Origin: an uncultured Clostridia bacterium
Lineage (GTDB): Bacteria; Bacillota; Clostridia; Christensenellales; DTU072
Length of the DNA: 5,288 nt
NCBI GenBank assembly: GCA_944350065.1
Contig: CALVOD010000093.1
Location: forward strand, 1 to 5,288
Reading direction: 5' to 3'
Positions 1 through 5,219 of the stretch are shown here, piece by piece; within the stretch, counting starts at the first letter, position 1; each line of letters opens with the position of its first letter. Position numbers and translations under genes: made by a program. The notes under the pieces were generated by a model. That model was not told the DNA's origin, searched no databases, and saw nothing but the letters and a program-made list of their open reading frames with translations.

Positions 1-23
1 ACGGTGATTATCCTGTTCTTCAT
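1..23 (-). CDS. Start of a minus-strand gene running off the left edge (partial)
   Basis: Only the first seven codons and two bases of an eighth are present, reading M-K-N-R-I-I-T and probably V. The call rests on the upstream signals. A near-perfect ribosome site, AAGGAGGT on the minus strand (37-30), lies six bases before the ATG, and a sigma-A-like promoter lies about 47 bases before it. A lysine/arginine followed by isoleucine-rich residues would suit a signal peptide or a first membrane segment, but the fragment is too short to say. The product is unknown. The gene is divergent from the LRR gene at 325. Confidence 0.62.
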
Positions 24-35
24 ACGTCTACCTCC

Positions 36-56
36 TTGTTCCGTCGCTACGGACAA
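36..56 (-). promoter_or_regulatory. 5'-UTR hairpin next to the ribosome site of the left-edge gene
   Basis: TCCGT (40-44) pairs with ACGGA (49-53) around the loop CGCT. With one bulged base at 39 the stem extends to positions 36-38 and 54-56. Its base touches the last bases of the AAGGAGGT ribosome site (30-37), so folding could slightly affect translation initiation. The stem is short and may be coincidental. Confidence 0.3.
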
Positions 57-69
57 AGTCTCTACATAT

Positions 70-98
70 ATTCTACCACACACTACAAAATATTTAAA
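70..98 (-). promoter_or_regulatory. Sigma-A-like promoter of the left-edge gene
   Basis: On the minus strand the -35 is TTTAAA (98-93), then a 17-bp spacer, then the -10 TAGAAT (75-70). The -10 is preceded by TGG, giving an extended -10 (TGGTAGAAT). Transcription would begin near position 63, leaving a leader of about 40 bases with a ribosome site at 37-30. The -10 and spacing are good; the -35 matches consensus at four of six bases. Confidence 0.55.
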
Positions 99-166
99 GC
101 CCCGAATTTTTGCTACGTCTGAAATACGCCCTTCGCGGGCTTACCCGAAAAAATCCAAATCGCCCG

Positions 167-195
167 TTGCGCGCCGACAAAATCCGTGATAATAT
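167..195 (+). promoter_or_regulatory. Candidate promoter of the LRR gene
   Basis: The -10 TAATAT (190-195) is preceded by TGA, making an extended -10. Seventeen bases upstream is TTGCGC (167-172), a poor -35 with three of six matches. If used, transcription would start near 202 and give a leader of about 120 bases. I found no better promoter closer to the gene, but the match is weak. Confidence 0.35.
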
Positions 196-229
196 AAATA
201 TAGTCGCGAAATCGGATCAAACAAATTTG

Positions 230-311
230 CGAAAATCTTTTCGTTTCGGCAATCTTACCGCTTTGGAATCGGTTTCGATTCAGTAACGCAAATAAAAAAC
301 AAAATCTTTTC
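230..311 (+). repeat. Two short inverted repeats and a repeated 11-mer in the LRR gene leader
   Basis: CGAAAA-TC-TTTTCG (230-243) and GAATCG-GTTT-CGATTC (266-281) are perfect 6-bp inverted repeats. The 11-mer AAAATCTTTTC occurs at 232-242 and again at 301-311, just before the GGAGG ribosome site. They may be leader-RNA hairpins or protein-binding sites. AT-rich composition makes chance a fair alternative, and neither hairpin is followed by the T run expected of a terminator. Confidence 0.35.
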
Positions 312-324
312 ACGGAGGAACATT

Positions 325-1245
325 ATGTGCGCAATCATAATCAAATATGACGAAGTTTTCGGCAATTCCGATAAAATCTGGGACATCGACGAAAACGGCG
401 AACTCAGAGGATATAACGGGAAAGGCGGCGCAATCGCCATACCCGACGGAGTAAAAGCCGTCGCGAAAGGCGCGTTCCGATGGAACAACGCCGTAACTTC
501 CGTAGTTTTTCCCGCAAGCGTTAAGAAAATCGGAGACATGGCGTTTTTCAGTTGCCGCGCTTTACGGCAAGTACGGCTCACGAACAACCTGTCCGAAATC
601 GGCGAATCGGCGTTCGAAGCGTGCAGCGAGTTAAAAAAAGTTTTTCTCGCCCCCGAAGGAGCCCCGGAAGAAGGCGGAGATCGGGAGCAAAACGAAGTCA
701 AGGAAGATAAAAAGGCGGAAAAGACGGCTGCTCCGTCTGTCGAAAAGCCGTCGGGGGTTATAGGAAAATGCGCCTTTGCATTCTGCGACGAACTTTCGTC
801 GGCGGAGCTTCCGAGCGGGATAACGCGCATAGGTCCCAACGTCTTCGAAATGTGCAGGCTCTTGAAACGCGTAACGCTTCCCCCGTTCCTCGAAAGCGTG
901 GGCGAAATGGCTTTTCTTAGCTGTGAGGCGCTTGAAAAGTGCGAGCTTCCCGACACATTGAAAGAAATAGGCGCGCTGGCATTCTGCTACACCGCGTTTG
1001 AAAAGGTAAATTTACCCGATACCGTCGTATCCGTCGGCGCGGAAGCGTTCAGACGCATACGTCGGCTTATCTCCGTATCCCTTCCGGCCGCGCTCGAAGC
1101 GCTTCCCTCAGGCTTCCTCGCAGGGTGCCCCGCGCTTAAAAAGATTATTTATCGAGGAACCGCCGAAATGTGGGAACGGGTAACCAAAGATAAGAATTGG
1201 ATCGACACGAACAACGATATCGCAATCGAATTCCGTCCGCAATAA
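325..1245 (+). CDS. BspA-type leucine-rich repeat (LRR_5) protein, no signal peptide
   Basis: A 306-residue protein made almost entirely of BspA/LRR_5-type repeats of 22-23 residues, with the pattern 'P..v..IG..AF..C..L..v.L'. About nine are visible, starting near residues 38, 62, 86, 143, 163, 186, 209, 231 and 254. Most keep the buried cysteine (C77, C100, C154, C177, C200, C268). A charged low-complexity linker at about 111-143 (E, K, P rich) splits the array into three repeats and six. The C-terminal piece with 'YRGTAEMWE' and 'NWI' is a typical end cap of this family. There is no signal peptide, membrane segment or cell-wall anchor, so it is probably cytoplasmic, unlike many BspA relatives that are surface proteins. 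Such repeats usually bind proteins; the partner is unknown. GGAGG at 314-318, six bases before ATG, fixes the start. The gene is monocistronic. Confidence 0.9.
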   Translation: MCAIIIKYDEVFGNSDKIWDIDENGELRGYNGKGGAIAIPDGVKAVAKGAFRWNNAVTSVVFPASVKKIGDMAFFSCRALRQVRLTNNLSEIGESAFEACSELKKVFLAPEGAPEEGGDREQNEVKEDKKAEKTAAPSVEKPSGVIGKCAFAFCDELSSAELPSGITRIGPNVFEMCRLLKRVTLPPFLESVGEMAFLSCEALEKCELPDTLKEIGALAFCYTAFEKVNLPDTVVSVGAEAFRRIRRLISVSLPAALEALPSGFLAGCPALKKIIYRGTAEMWERVTKDKNWIDTNNDIAIEFRPQ

Positions 1246-1285
1246 TTTATTTAAAAGCCGTTAAGTATTTAAAAGCAGAACGTAA

Positions 1286-1314
1286 AAAAGCCCCCGTTTG
1301 ACTCGGGGGCTTTT
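1286..1314. terminator. Bidirectional rho-independent terminator between convergent genes
   Basis: AAAAGCCCCCG (1286-1296) pairs perfectly with CGGGGGCTTTT (1304-1314) around a 7-base loop: 11 pairs, six of them G-C at the loop end plus one more. Minus-strand transcripts meet a run of six T after the stem and plus-strand transcripts a run of four, so it should work in both directions and better for the minus-strand operon. It lies 40 bases after the LRR stop codon. Confidence 0.88.
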
Positions 1315-1342
1315 CGTTCTCGTGGCTTTTCGTGCGGAGAAG

Positions 1343-1372
1343 AAGCGCGCGCCGAAGCGCGGCGCTTTTTTT
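1343..1372. terminator. Second hairpin terminator, with a UUCG tetraloop on the minus strand
   Basis: AAGCGC (1343-1348) pairs with GCGCTT (1362-1367), and GCGC (1349-1352) with GCGC (1357-1360); one G (1361) is bulged. The loop is CGAA on the plus strand. On the minus strand it is C(UUCG)G, an exceptionally stable tetraloop. Reading plus, the stem is followed by seven T (1366-1372), a good backup terminator for the LRR gene. Reading minus, it directly follows the membrane-protein stop codon but lacks a T run, so it may mainly protect the 3' end of that message. Confidence 0.72.
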
Positions 1373-2141
1373 AGAATATGTGTTCGAGAAGACTCGGTAT
1401 ATCCGATTCGCACGCGCAGCTTACGGTGATATAGTACCTTGCGTCTTCTACCGCGAAATACGCGTATACCATGTAGTTGTATTCGCCTACGCTCTCGGCG
1501 TAGTATTTTACCTCGCGTCCGCGCCACTCAACCGAATTATCGAAATTCTCGTAAGACGCGACGGCGCTCCAGTAATACTCGCCGACGAAAACTTTAATTT
1601 CGGCTTCGTTGACGAGCTCGTCGAACAGCACCACCGACGCGCTCGCTCCGATATTTTCGCCGCTCGCTTTCAGCGTGATCAAGCCGTACAGCGCGCCCAG
1701 CCCTTCGGACGACGGCAGCATCACGTTCAGCCCGTTTGCCGCAAACGTGCCTTCGGCGTCACCGACAAAATAGTCGAAAAGCAGGTCGTCGTCCGCGCAA
1801 TAGAACTTGTGCGGCGCATCGGATTGATCGGTTTCGCCCGGGAGCCCGACTTCGGTCTCCGTATAATCGCTTTTGTGCTGCGTTACGTCCACGGGCATAC
1901 CGCTTCCGCCGTACTCGTTACGGAGCGCGAGCGGTATCGCGATACTCAACGTGAGCACGAGCGCTATCGCCGCCACAACCAGTGCGCGCGCGGCGTTACG
2001 TTTGGCTTTTTCCTTTTTCCGCGCCTCGTACGCCGCCGCTTCCGCGATTTCGTCGGTCAATTTGGCGAGGTCGGACTTCTTGCCTCTCGCCGTGCTCGAC
2101 ACGTAACGCTGCATCAAACCTTTGAATTCTTCTTCTTTCAT
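1371..2141 (-). CDS. Single-pass membrane protein, putative anti-sigma factor
   Basis: 256 residues. Residues 1-50 form a charged, mostly helical, lysine/arginine-rich cytoplasmic segment. Residues 51-73 are one clear membrane helix, with the basic run KKEKAKR just before it, indicating N-in, C-out topology. Residues 74-256 are external: an acidic linker to about 115, then an alternating beta-rich domain ending in 'YYITVS' and a short amphipathic helix, 'SDIPSLLEHIF'. That ending resembles, by eye, DUF4367-type domains found outside the membrane in Firmicute anti-sigma-like proteins. It is the third gene after the sigma factor, and its topology suits sigma sequestration with outside sensing; this function is inferred. 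No zinc-binding HxxxCxxC anti-sigma motif is present. AGGGGAA (2159-2153), 11 bases before ATG, supports the start. It could instead be a peptidase partner or a protein of unrelated function. Confidence 0.82.
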   Translation of the reverse strand: MKEEEFKGLMQRYVSSTARGKKSDLAKLTDEIAEAAAYEARKKEKAKRNAARALVVAAIALVLTLSIAIPLALRNEYGGSGMPVDVTQHKSDYTETEVGLPGETDQSDAPHKFYCADDDLLFDYFVGDAEGTFAANGLNVMLPSSEGLGALYGLITLKASGENIGASASVVLFDELVNEAEIKVFVGEYYWSAVASYENFDNSVEWRGREVKYYAESVGEYNYMVYAYFAVEDARYYITVSCACESDIPSLLEHIF

Positions 2142-2161
2142 ATTCTTTTCACTTCCCCTAT

Positions 2162-2181
2162 CCGATAACTTTTTTTATCGG
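2162..2181 (-). promoter_or_regulatory. Intercistronic hairpin before the membrane-protein gene
   Basis: CCGATAA (2162-2168) and TTATCGG (2175-2181) form a perfect 7-bp stem with a 6-base loop. In the operon mRNA it lies between the peptidase stop codon and the ribosome site of the third gene (2159-2153), ending three bases before that site. On this strand the loop is A-rich and no T run follows, so it is not a classical terminator. It may influence mRNA stability or translation of the third gene. Confidence 0.45.
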
Positions 2182-2194
2182 TTAATTTGTCCGT

Positions 2195-3043
2195 TTAATA
2201 GATATTTACCGCTTCTGCGTCGCCGAGAACGCCGTTATTGCCGACGATATATATCGCCTGCGCCCTGTTGTAGCCGGTAGAAATATTGAAATATCTTACC
2301 GTCCTCGTAAGCGCGCCGGAAGCGTCGAAATATTTAACTTCGTTATAGCCGTACGCTATCGCTATATGGTTGCCGTAAGTTATCTCCTTGGCGTAAACGT
2401 CGCTATTGCTGTTCACGGTGCGGGAGGAAATATTATAGTCCTCCAAATAGAGCGCCACGGGTTTGCCGTCGTCTATAGCAGCTGTTACACCCTCCCAGTT
2501 CAAAACGCCCGACGAAACGTACGAAGTAAAACTTATCGACTGCCCGCAACCGTTGACGTACGAAGTAAGTCCCGTTTTGAATTGCTGTTGAGAAGTACCG
2601 CTCTCTATGGTATTCGTTCCCATAGCGGTATAGAGCGCAGCGATAACGCCCTGTTTTTCGTTCAAGTTCAACGTCATCGGGAAATAGGTATACGACGTGC
2701 CGCGCAAAACTCCGGGCGTACAGCCGGGAATAAGGTCGCTATAGAATCTGTCGTAAAAGCCTATTAAGTTGGCGCCCGCAACGTTCGCGCAGGTATTGGT
2801 CAGCGAAGAATCGGAATTGTAGTAGTTGGGAAAACTTGAATTGACAAAATTGGAGTCTTCGGTTTTCGAAACGTAGTTCACGGTTTCGGTGACCGTAGCG
2901 GCGCTGTAAGCGGAAGCGTCCGCATAATAAGTTTCCCCCGCGGCTTCGGCGGCAAACGCCCCCGCTCCCGCAAACGCGCACGCAGTAACGAGCGCGGCTA
3001 TAAGTATTAACGCAACAGTGAATTTTTTAATTGTAGTCGTCAT
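2195..3043 (-). CDS. Secreted papain-like cysteine peptidase (C39-like)
   Basis: 282 residues. The N-terminus (MTTTIKKF, then a hydrophobic run at about 9-31) is a signal peptide, with a likely signal peptidase I site after A-F-A (29-31). The sequence V-T-A-C at 19-22 also fits a lipobox, so a lipoprotein is possible. The mature part looks like a papain-like fold: nucleophile Cys85 in 'NTCANVAGANLIGFYDR', general-base His226 in 'GNHIAIAYGY', and 'YFNIST' (Asn253) as the probable third catalytic residue. The 'C..VAGANLIGFYDR' and 'NHIAIAYGY' blocks are typical of C39-like secreted clostridial peptidases. The substrate is unknown; a surface protein or peptide is likely. No ABC transporter lies nearby, so it is not a bacteriocin-exporter peptidase domain. 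GAGGA (3055-3051), seven bases before ATG, sets the start. It sits between the sigma factor and the membrane protein. Confidence 0.85.
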   Translation of the reverse strand: MTTTIKKFTVALILIAALVTACAFAGAGAFAAEAAGETYYADASAYSAATVTETVNYVSKTEDSNFVNSSFPNYYNSDSSLTNTCANVAGANLIGFYDRFYSDLIPGCTPGVLRGTSYTYFPMTLNLNEKQGVIAALYTAMGTNTIESGTSQQQFKTGLTSYVNGCGQSISFTSYVSSGVLNWEGVTAAIDDGKPVALYLEDYNISSRTVNSNSDVYAKEITYGNHIAIAYGYNEVKYFDASGALTRTVRYFNISTGYNRAQAIYIVGNNGVLGDAEAVNIY

Positions 3044-3073
3044 AAATTTGTCCTCATTCCATACAGATTTTCA

Positions 3074-3661
3074 TCATCGATCGTCATTGTCGGAGGAGTC
3101 CGGAAAAAGATATGCGAGCTTTTTACGGAGTGCGTTTTCGGCGGCGATTTTGAGCCTGCCCACGGTGGATTTGGGTATATTCAGTTCGTGCGCTATCTCG
3201 CGCACCGACATATTCATAAAGTAACATAACTGGAGCACGGTTTTCTCGTTTTCGGACAGTTCGTCGATGGCTTTGCCCACGACGTGCTTAAGCTCCGCGA
3301 GCGCGAAATCGACGTTTTCGTCGTCGTAGCTCAAAGCGGCGAAATCTATGTAACGCAACGAGACGGCGCCGCGATTATTGTGTTTACGGTTGAAATCCCG
3401 CGCTCTTTTTTGCATTATCCCGCAAAGGAAGGCGTAGCCGTTGCGTCCCGCGACGAATTTTGCCGCTATCTTGAAAATGTCTCTCCAAAAATCCTGAACA
3501 AGGTCGTCCGCGTCGAAAATATTGTTGCCGTCGGTATACTGCAACGCTATATAGCGAATATACGGAGCTATAAGGTCATACAGCGTATTTACGCTTTCGC
3601 GCTCGCCCTTCTTGATCTCCTTCAAACATTTGTTAATAGCGTTTTCGGTAACTTTATCCAT
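3074..3661 (-). CDS. ECF-like RNA polymerase sigma factor (sigma-70 family)
   Basis: 195 residues with the two domains of extracytoplasmic-function sigma factors. Region 2 spans about residues 20-92; 'FDADDLVQDFWRDIFK' (49-64) is the core-RNA-polymerase-binding helix. A linker of about 40 residues follows. Region 4 spans about 130-183; 'LSENEKTVLQLCYF' leads into the helix-turn-helix 'MSVREIAHELNIPKSTVGRL' (151-170), which reads the -35 element. Regions 1 and 3 are missing, as in ECF factors. The acidic tail (DSSDNDDR) is short. It is the first gene of the unit, 30 bases before the peptidase gene. GAGAAG (3673-3668), six bases before ATG, is a modest ribosome site. Its own promoter looks sigma-A-like, so transcription need not depend on itself. 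Its targets are unknown. Confidence 0.92.
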   Translation of the reverse strand: MDKVTENAINKCLKEIKKGERESVNTLYDLIAPYIRYIALQYTDGNNIFDADDLVQDFWRDIFKIAAKFVAGRNGYAFLCGIMQKRARDFNRKHNNRGAVSLRYIDFAALSYDDENVDFALAELKHVVGKAIDELSENEKTVLQLCYFMNMSVREIAHELNIPKSTVGRLKIAAENALRKKLAYLFPDSSDNDDR

Positions 3662-3687
3662 ATCGTACTTCTCGGCAGAACATAAAT

Positions 3688-3716
3688 AATGTATAATTAT
3701 TTAAGCGAAAAGTCAA
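3688..3716 (-). promoter_or_regulatory. Promoter of the sigma/peptidase/membrane-protein operon
   Basis: TTGACT on the minus strand (3716-3711) is a five-of-six -35. The -10 is either TACATT (3693-3688) with a 17-bp spacer or TATACA (3695-3690) with a 15-bp spacer; both match at four of six bases within an AT-rich stretch. Transcription would start about 20 bases before the sigma-factor ATG. A 7-bp inverted repeat directly abuts the upstream side of the -35. Confidence 0.6.
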
Positions 3717-3733
3717 CGGTTTACTGTAAACCG
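3717..3733. promoter_or_regulatory. Inverted repeat abutting the -35 of the sigma operon (possible operator)
   Basis: CGGTTTA (3717-3723) and TAAACCG (3727-3733) are perfect 7-bp arms around CTG. The repeat begins at the base next to the -35 hexamer (3711-3716). Its position suits a DNA-binding activator or repressor. It is outside the expected transcript, so an RNA role is unlikely. No regulator gene is next to it, and the binding protein is unknown. Confidence 0.5.
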
Positions 3734-3778
3734 CGCGTACAATCGGCAAAACCGCCCCGTTTTAGGGAGTTGAACCGC
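3729..3778. repeat. Three direct AACCGC copies upstream of the sigma operon
   Basis: AACCGC occurs at 3729-3734, 3750-3755 and 3773-3778, with starts 21 and 23 bases apart, close to two helical turns. The second and third copies extend to AACCGCCC. The first lies in the right arm of the inverted repeat next to the -35. On the minus strand these read GCGGTT. The phasing suggests an activator array, but six-base matches can arise by chance. Confidence 0.4.
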
Positions 3779-3812
3779 CCGATATACCGCAGCAAACGCT
3801 CATTCTCCTTAT

Positions 3813-3837
3813 AAAAACGCCGCCGTGAACGGCGGCG
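3813..3837 (-). terminator. Rho-independent terminator of the three-pass membrane-protein gene
   Basis: CGCCGCCG (3818-3825) pairs perfectly with CGGCGGCG (3830-3837) around a 4-base loop. On the minus strand the stem is followed by five T (3817-3813). It lies 22 bases after the stop codon of the gene ending at 3860, so that gene is probably separated from the sigma operon downstream. Confidence 0.88.
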
Positions 3838-3859
3838 ACGGCGAACGCGCGAGCCTATT

Positions 3860-5083
3860 TTAAACGGCTTTGTATCCGAAACACAATTCCTCCGCCAAAG
3901 CGCATACCGCGGGCGACGCGGCGCGCAGCGAAACGCGTTCGAGAAGCGCTCTCACGGTCTCGTCGTACTCGGTAAGCGCCAAAGCCCGCAACATATTCGA
4001 AGCGGCAAGGTCGGCGCATCCGCCTTCTCCTTCGAGATAGGCTTCGAGTCTCGCCGTAAGCTCCTCTTTCAATCCGGGGGTATTGCGTTTAACGAGCGCC
4101 CGCATAAGCTCCGCGAATATCTCCGCGCCGTTACCGTCGAATATCAGTTCGCGGTAATCGCGCGAATATTTTTCGTCCCCTATGGCGGCGAGCGCCTTAT
4201 CGTACTTCGCTCCGTATAAAGAGACTTGCTCGTCGTTCAGAAGCCTGTATGCGCCTATTATCGCGGGTACAGCCGCGACGTTGCCTTGAACTGCGGAGGC
4301 TTCTACGAGCTTCGCCTGCATGTTTTTGTCGTCGAAACGGGGTATTTTTTCCGCTATCGAAGCGAGTATACGCTCGTCTTCGGGCTTCGCCCGCAAAATA
4401 TCCGCTACGTATTCGGCGCTTATCGCGCCCGTCGCGTTGACCTCGGCTATGAGAGCGTCAACGAGCGACTTGTCGTTTGCGGTAGCGGTTTTGCGGAAGA
4501 CGCGTTCTGCCTCAAGCGCTCGAGCGTATACGGTCGCGGGATCGCTTTCCCACTTTTTAACGGCTACGGAAAGCCGCCTTTCTTCCCCGCAGGACTCCAT
4601 GATTTTATTGAGGTATGCCGCCCCGCCGCTCACTATGCCCACTCCGAAAACGAATTTGCCGCGCGCACGGTAGCGGTAACCGCCGAACCACGGCAGCCGC
4701 GTGAGTTCGGCGTAAGCGTAGATGTTTTTCCTGCCGAAAAGATCGGTGTGCGTAAGCGAATCTTCCTCGAGCTCCAGCTTCCAGTTCACGGTGTTGCGAA
4801 GAAGGAACATATTCGCCACTTCCGCGCCGAGGAAGACGAGTCCCACGGGTATCCCTGCAACGGGCGTATCCTTGAAAGCGAGCGCCGCCACTTCGAAAAG
4901 CGCCGCCCACACGGCGATAAATACGGATACTACATAAAATATCTCGCCCTTTACGATAACGGTATCGCCGCAGGCTCCGCTGGACTTGGACGCCTTATAT
5001 TCCCTTAACGCCGTAACCGTAACTATAACGGCAATGCCCGCGCTCAACGTAAAAAACACATAGATTATTATCTCGCCTATCAT
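3860..5083 (-). CDS. Three-pass membrane protein with PH-like segment and HEAT-like helical tail, unknown function
   Basis: 407 residues; I do not recognise a named family. Three membrane helices lie at about 4-26, 48-69 and 76-95. The basic loop after helix 1 (REYKASK) and the short loop between helices 2 and 3 place the N-terminus outside and the tail inside. Residues about 100-165 are beta-rich ('WKLELEEDSLTHTDLFGRK', then 'YAYAELTRL'), resembling the PH-like domains that follow membrane pairs in many Firmicute proteins. From about 180 to 407 the sequence is nearly all amphipathic helices rich in Ala, Leu and Glu, with hints of 35-40-residue periodicity, like HEAT or similar helical repeats. 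That suggests a membrane-tethered protein-binding scaffold, which is inference. The gene has its own promoter and terminator and so looks monocistronic. An ATG with a strong but very close ribosome site sets the start. Confidence 0.82.
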   Translation of the reverse strand: MIGEIIIYVFFTLSAGIAVIVTVTALREYKASKSSGACGDTVIVKGEIFYVVSVFIAVWAALFEVAALAFKDTPVAGIPVGLVFLGAEVANMFLLRNTVNWKLELEEDSLTHTDLFGRKNIYAYAELTRLPWFGGYRYRARGKFVFGVGIVSGGAAYLNKIMESCGEERRLSVAVKKWESDPATVYARALEAERVFRKTATANDKSLVDALIAEVNATGAISAEYVADILRAKPEDERILASIAEKIPRFDDKNMQAKLVEASAVQGNVAAVPAIIGAYRLLNDEQVSLYGAKYDKALAAIGDEKYSRDYRELIFDGNGAEIFAELMRALVKRNTPGLKEELTARLEAYLEGEGGCADLAASNMLRALALTEYDETVRALLERVSLRAASPAVCALAEELCFGYKAV

Positions 5084-5084
5084 A

Positions 5085-5093
5085 CCTCCTCCC
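5085..5093 (-). promoter_or_regulatory. Ribosome site unusually close to the start codon at 5083
   Basis: The minus strand reads GGGAGGAGGT directly before ATG. The AGGAGG (5090-5085) leaves one base of spacing, less than usual; the overlapping GGGAGG (5093-5088) leaves four. The next possible start is GTG at codon 9, inside the first membrane helix and too far away, so the ATG is kept. Confidence 0.6.
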
Positions 5094-5127
5094 GGCTTTC
5101 ACCCGACAACGTATCGATGATACATTT

Positions 5128-5156
5128 ATTCTATACCGCAGCTTCCCAGAAGTCAA
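5128..5156 (-). promoter_or_regulatory. Sigma-A-like promoter of the three-pass membrane-protein gene
   Basis: Minus-strand TTGACT (5156-5151), a 17-bp spacer and TAGAAT (5133-5128) match consensus at five of six bases each. Transcription would begin near 5121, leaving a leader of about 38 bases. A small inverted repeat, GTATC-GAT-GATAC (5111-5123), falls at the expected start point and could be an operator, though 5-bp arms are weak evidence. Confidence 0.72.
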
Positions 5157-5219
5157 TAGCGCGAGCGGACGAGCTTTTCGGTCTGATTATAAAAACCGGA
5201 TTCGAGTATCCCGATATGG

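Larger units (their letters stand above)
24..324. other. Divergent intergenic region, 301 bases, no gene
   Basis: This stretch separates the left-edge minus-strand gene from the plus-strand LRR gene. I see no credible coding sequence: the short frames across it lack ribosome sites and overlap the promoters. It holds the minus-strand promoter and leader at 24-98, a weak plus-strand promoter candidate near 167-195, and AT-rich sequence with two short inverted repeats from 230 to 311. The middle part (100-165) shows only 4-bp self-complementary stretches such as CGGG/CCCG at 136-147. No small RNA can be supported. Confidence 0.6.

Noticed and set aside
255..956. Minus-strand open frame (233 codons) opposite the LRR gene
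   Set aside because: Serine- and proline-rich shadow without a ribosome site; the plus strand encodes regular LRR_5 repeats.
1332..2168. Long plus-strand open frame (278 codons) opposite the membrane-protein gene
   Set aside because: The translation is rich in Arg, Phe and His with no domain pattern, has no ribosome site, and is antisense to a gene with a clear membrane helix and ribosome site.
1371..3661. Bacteriocin or lantibiotic export cluster, suggested by the C39-like peptidase
   Set aside because: The peptidase has its own signal peptide and is not fused to an ABC transporter; no transporter, precursor peptide with a double-glycine leader or immunity gene is visible.
2366..3685. Plus-strand frames opposite the peptidase and sigma genes (2366-2767, 3284-3685)
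   Set aside because: They are antisense to recognisable domains, with no initiation signals and no domain pattern of their own.
3748..3763. AAAAC/GTTTT inverted repeat as a terminator or small RNA
   Set aside because: The stem is five mostly A-T pairs and no T run follows; it has no supporting promoter.
4226..5008. Plus-strand open frame (260 codons) opposite the three-pass membrane-protein gene
   Set aside because: Its composition is typical of an antisense shadow, it has no ribosome site, and the opposite strand has a promoter, ribosome site, membrane helices and terminator.
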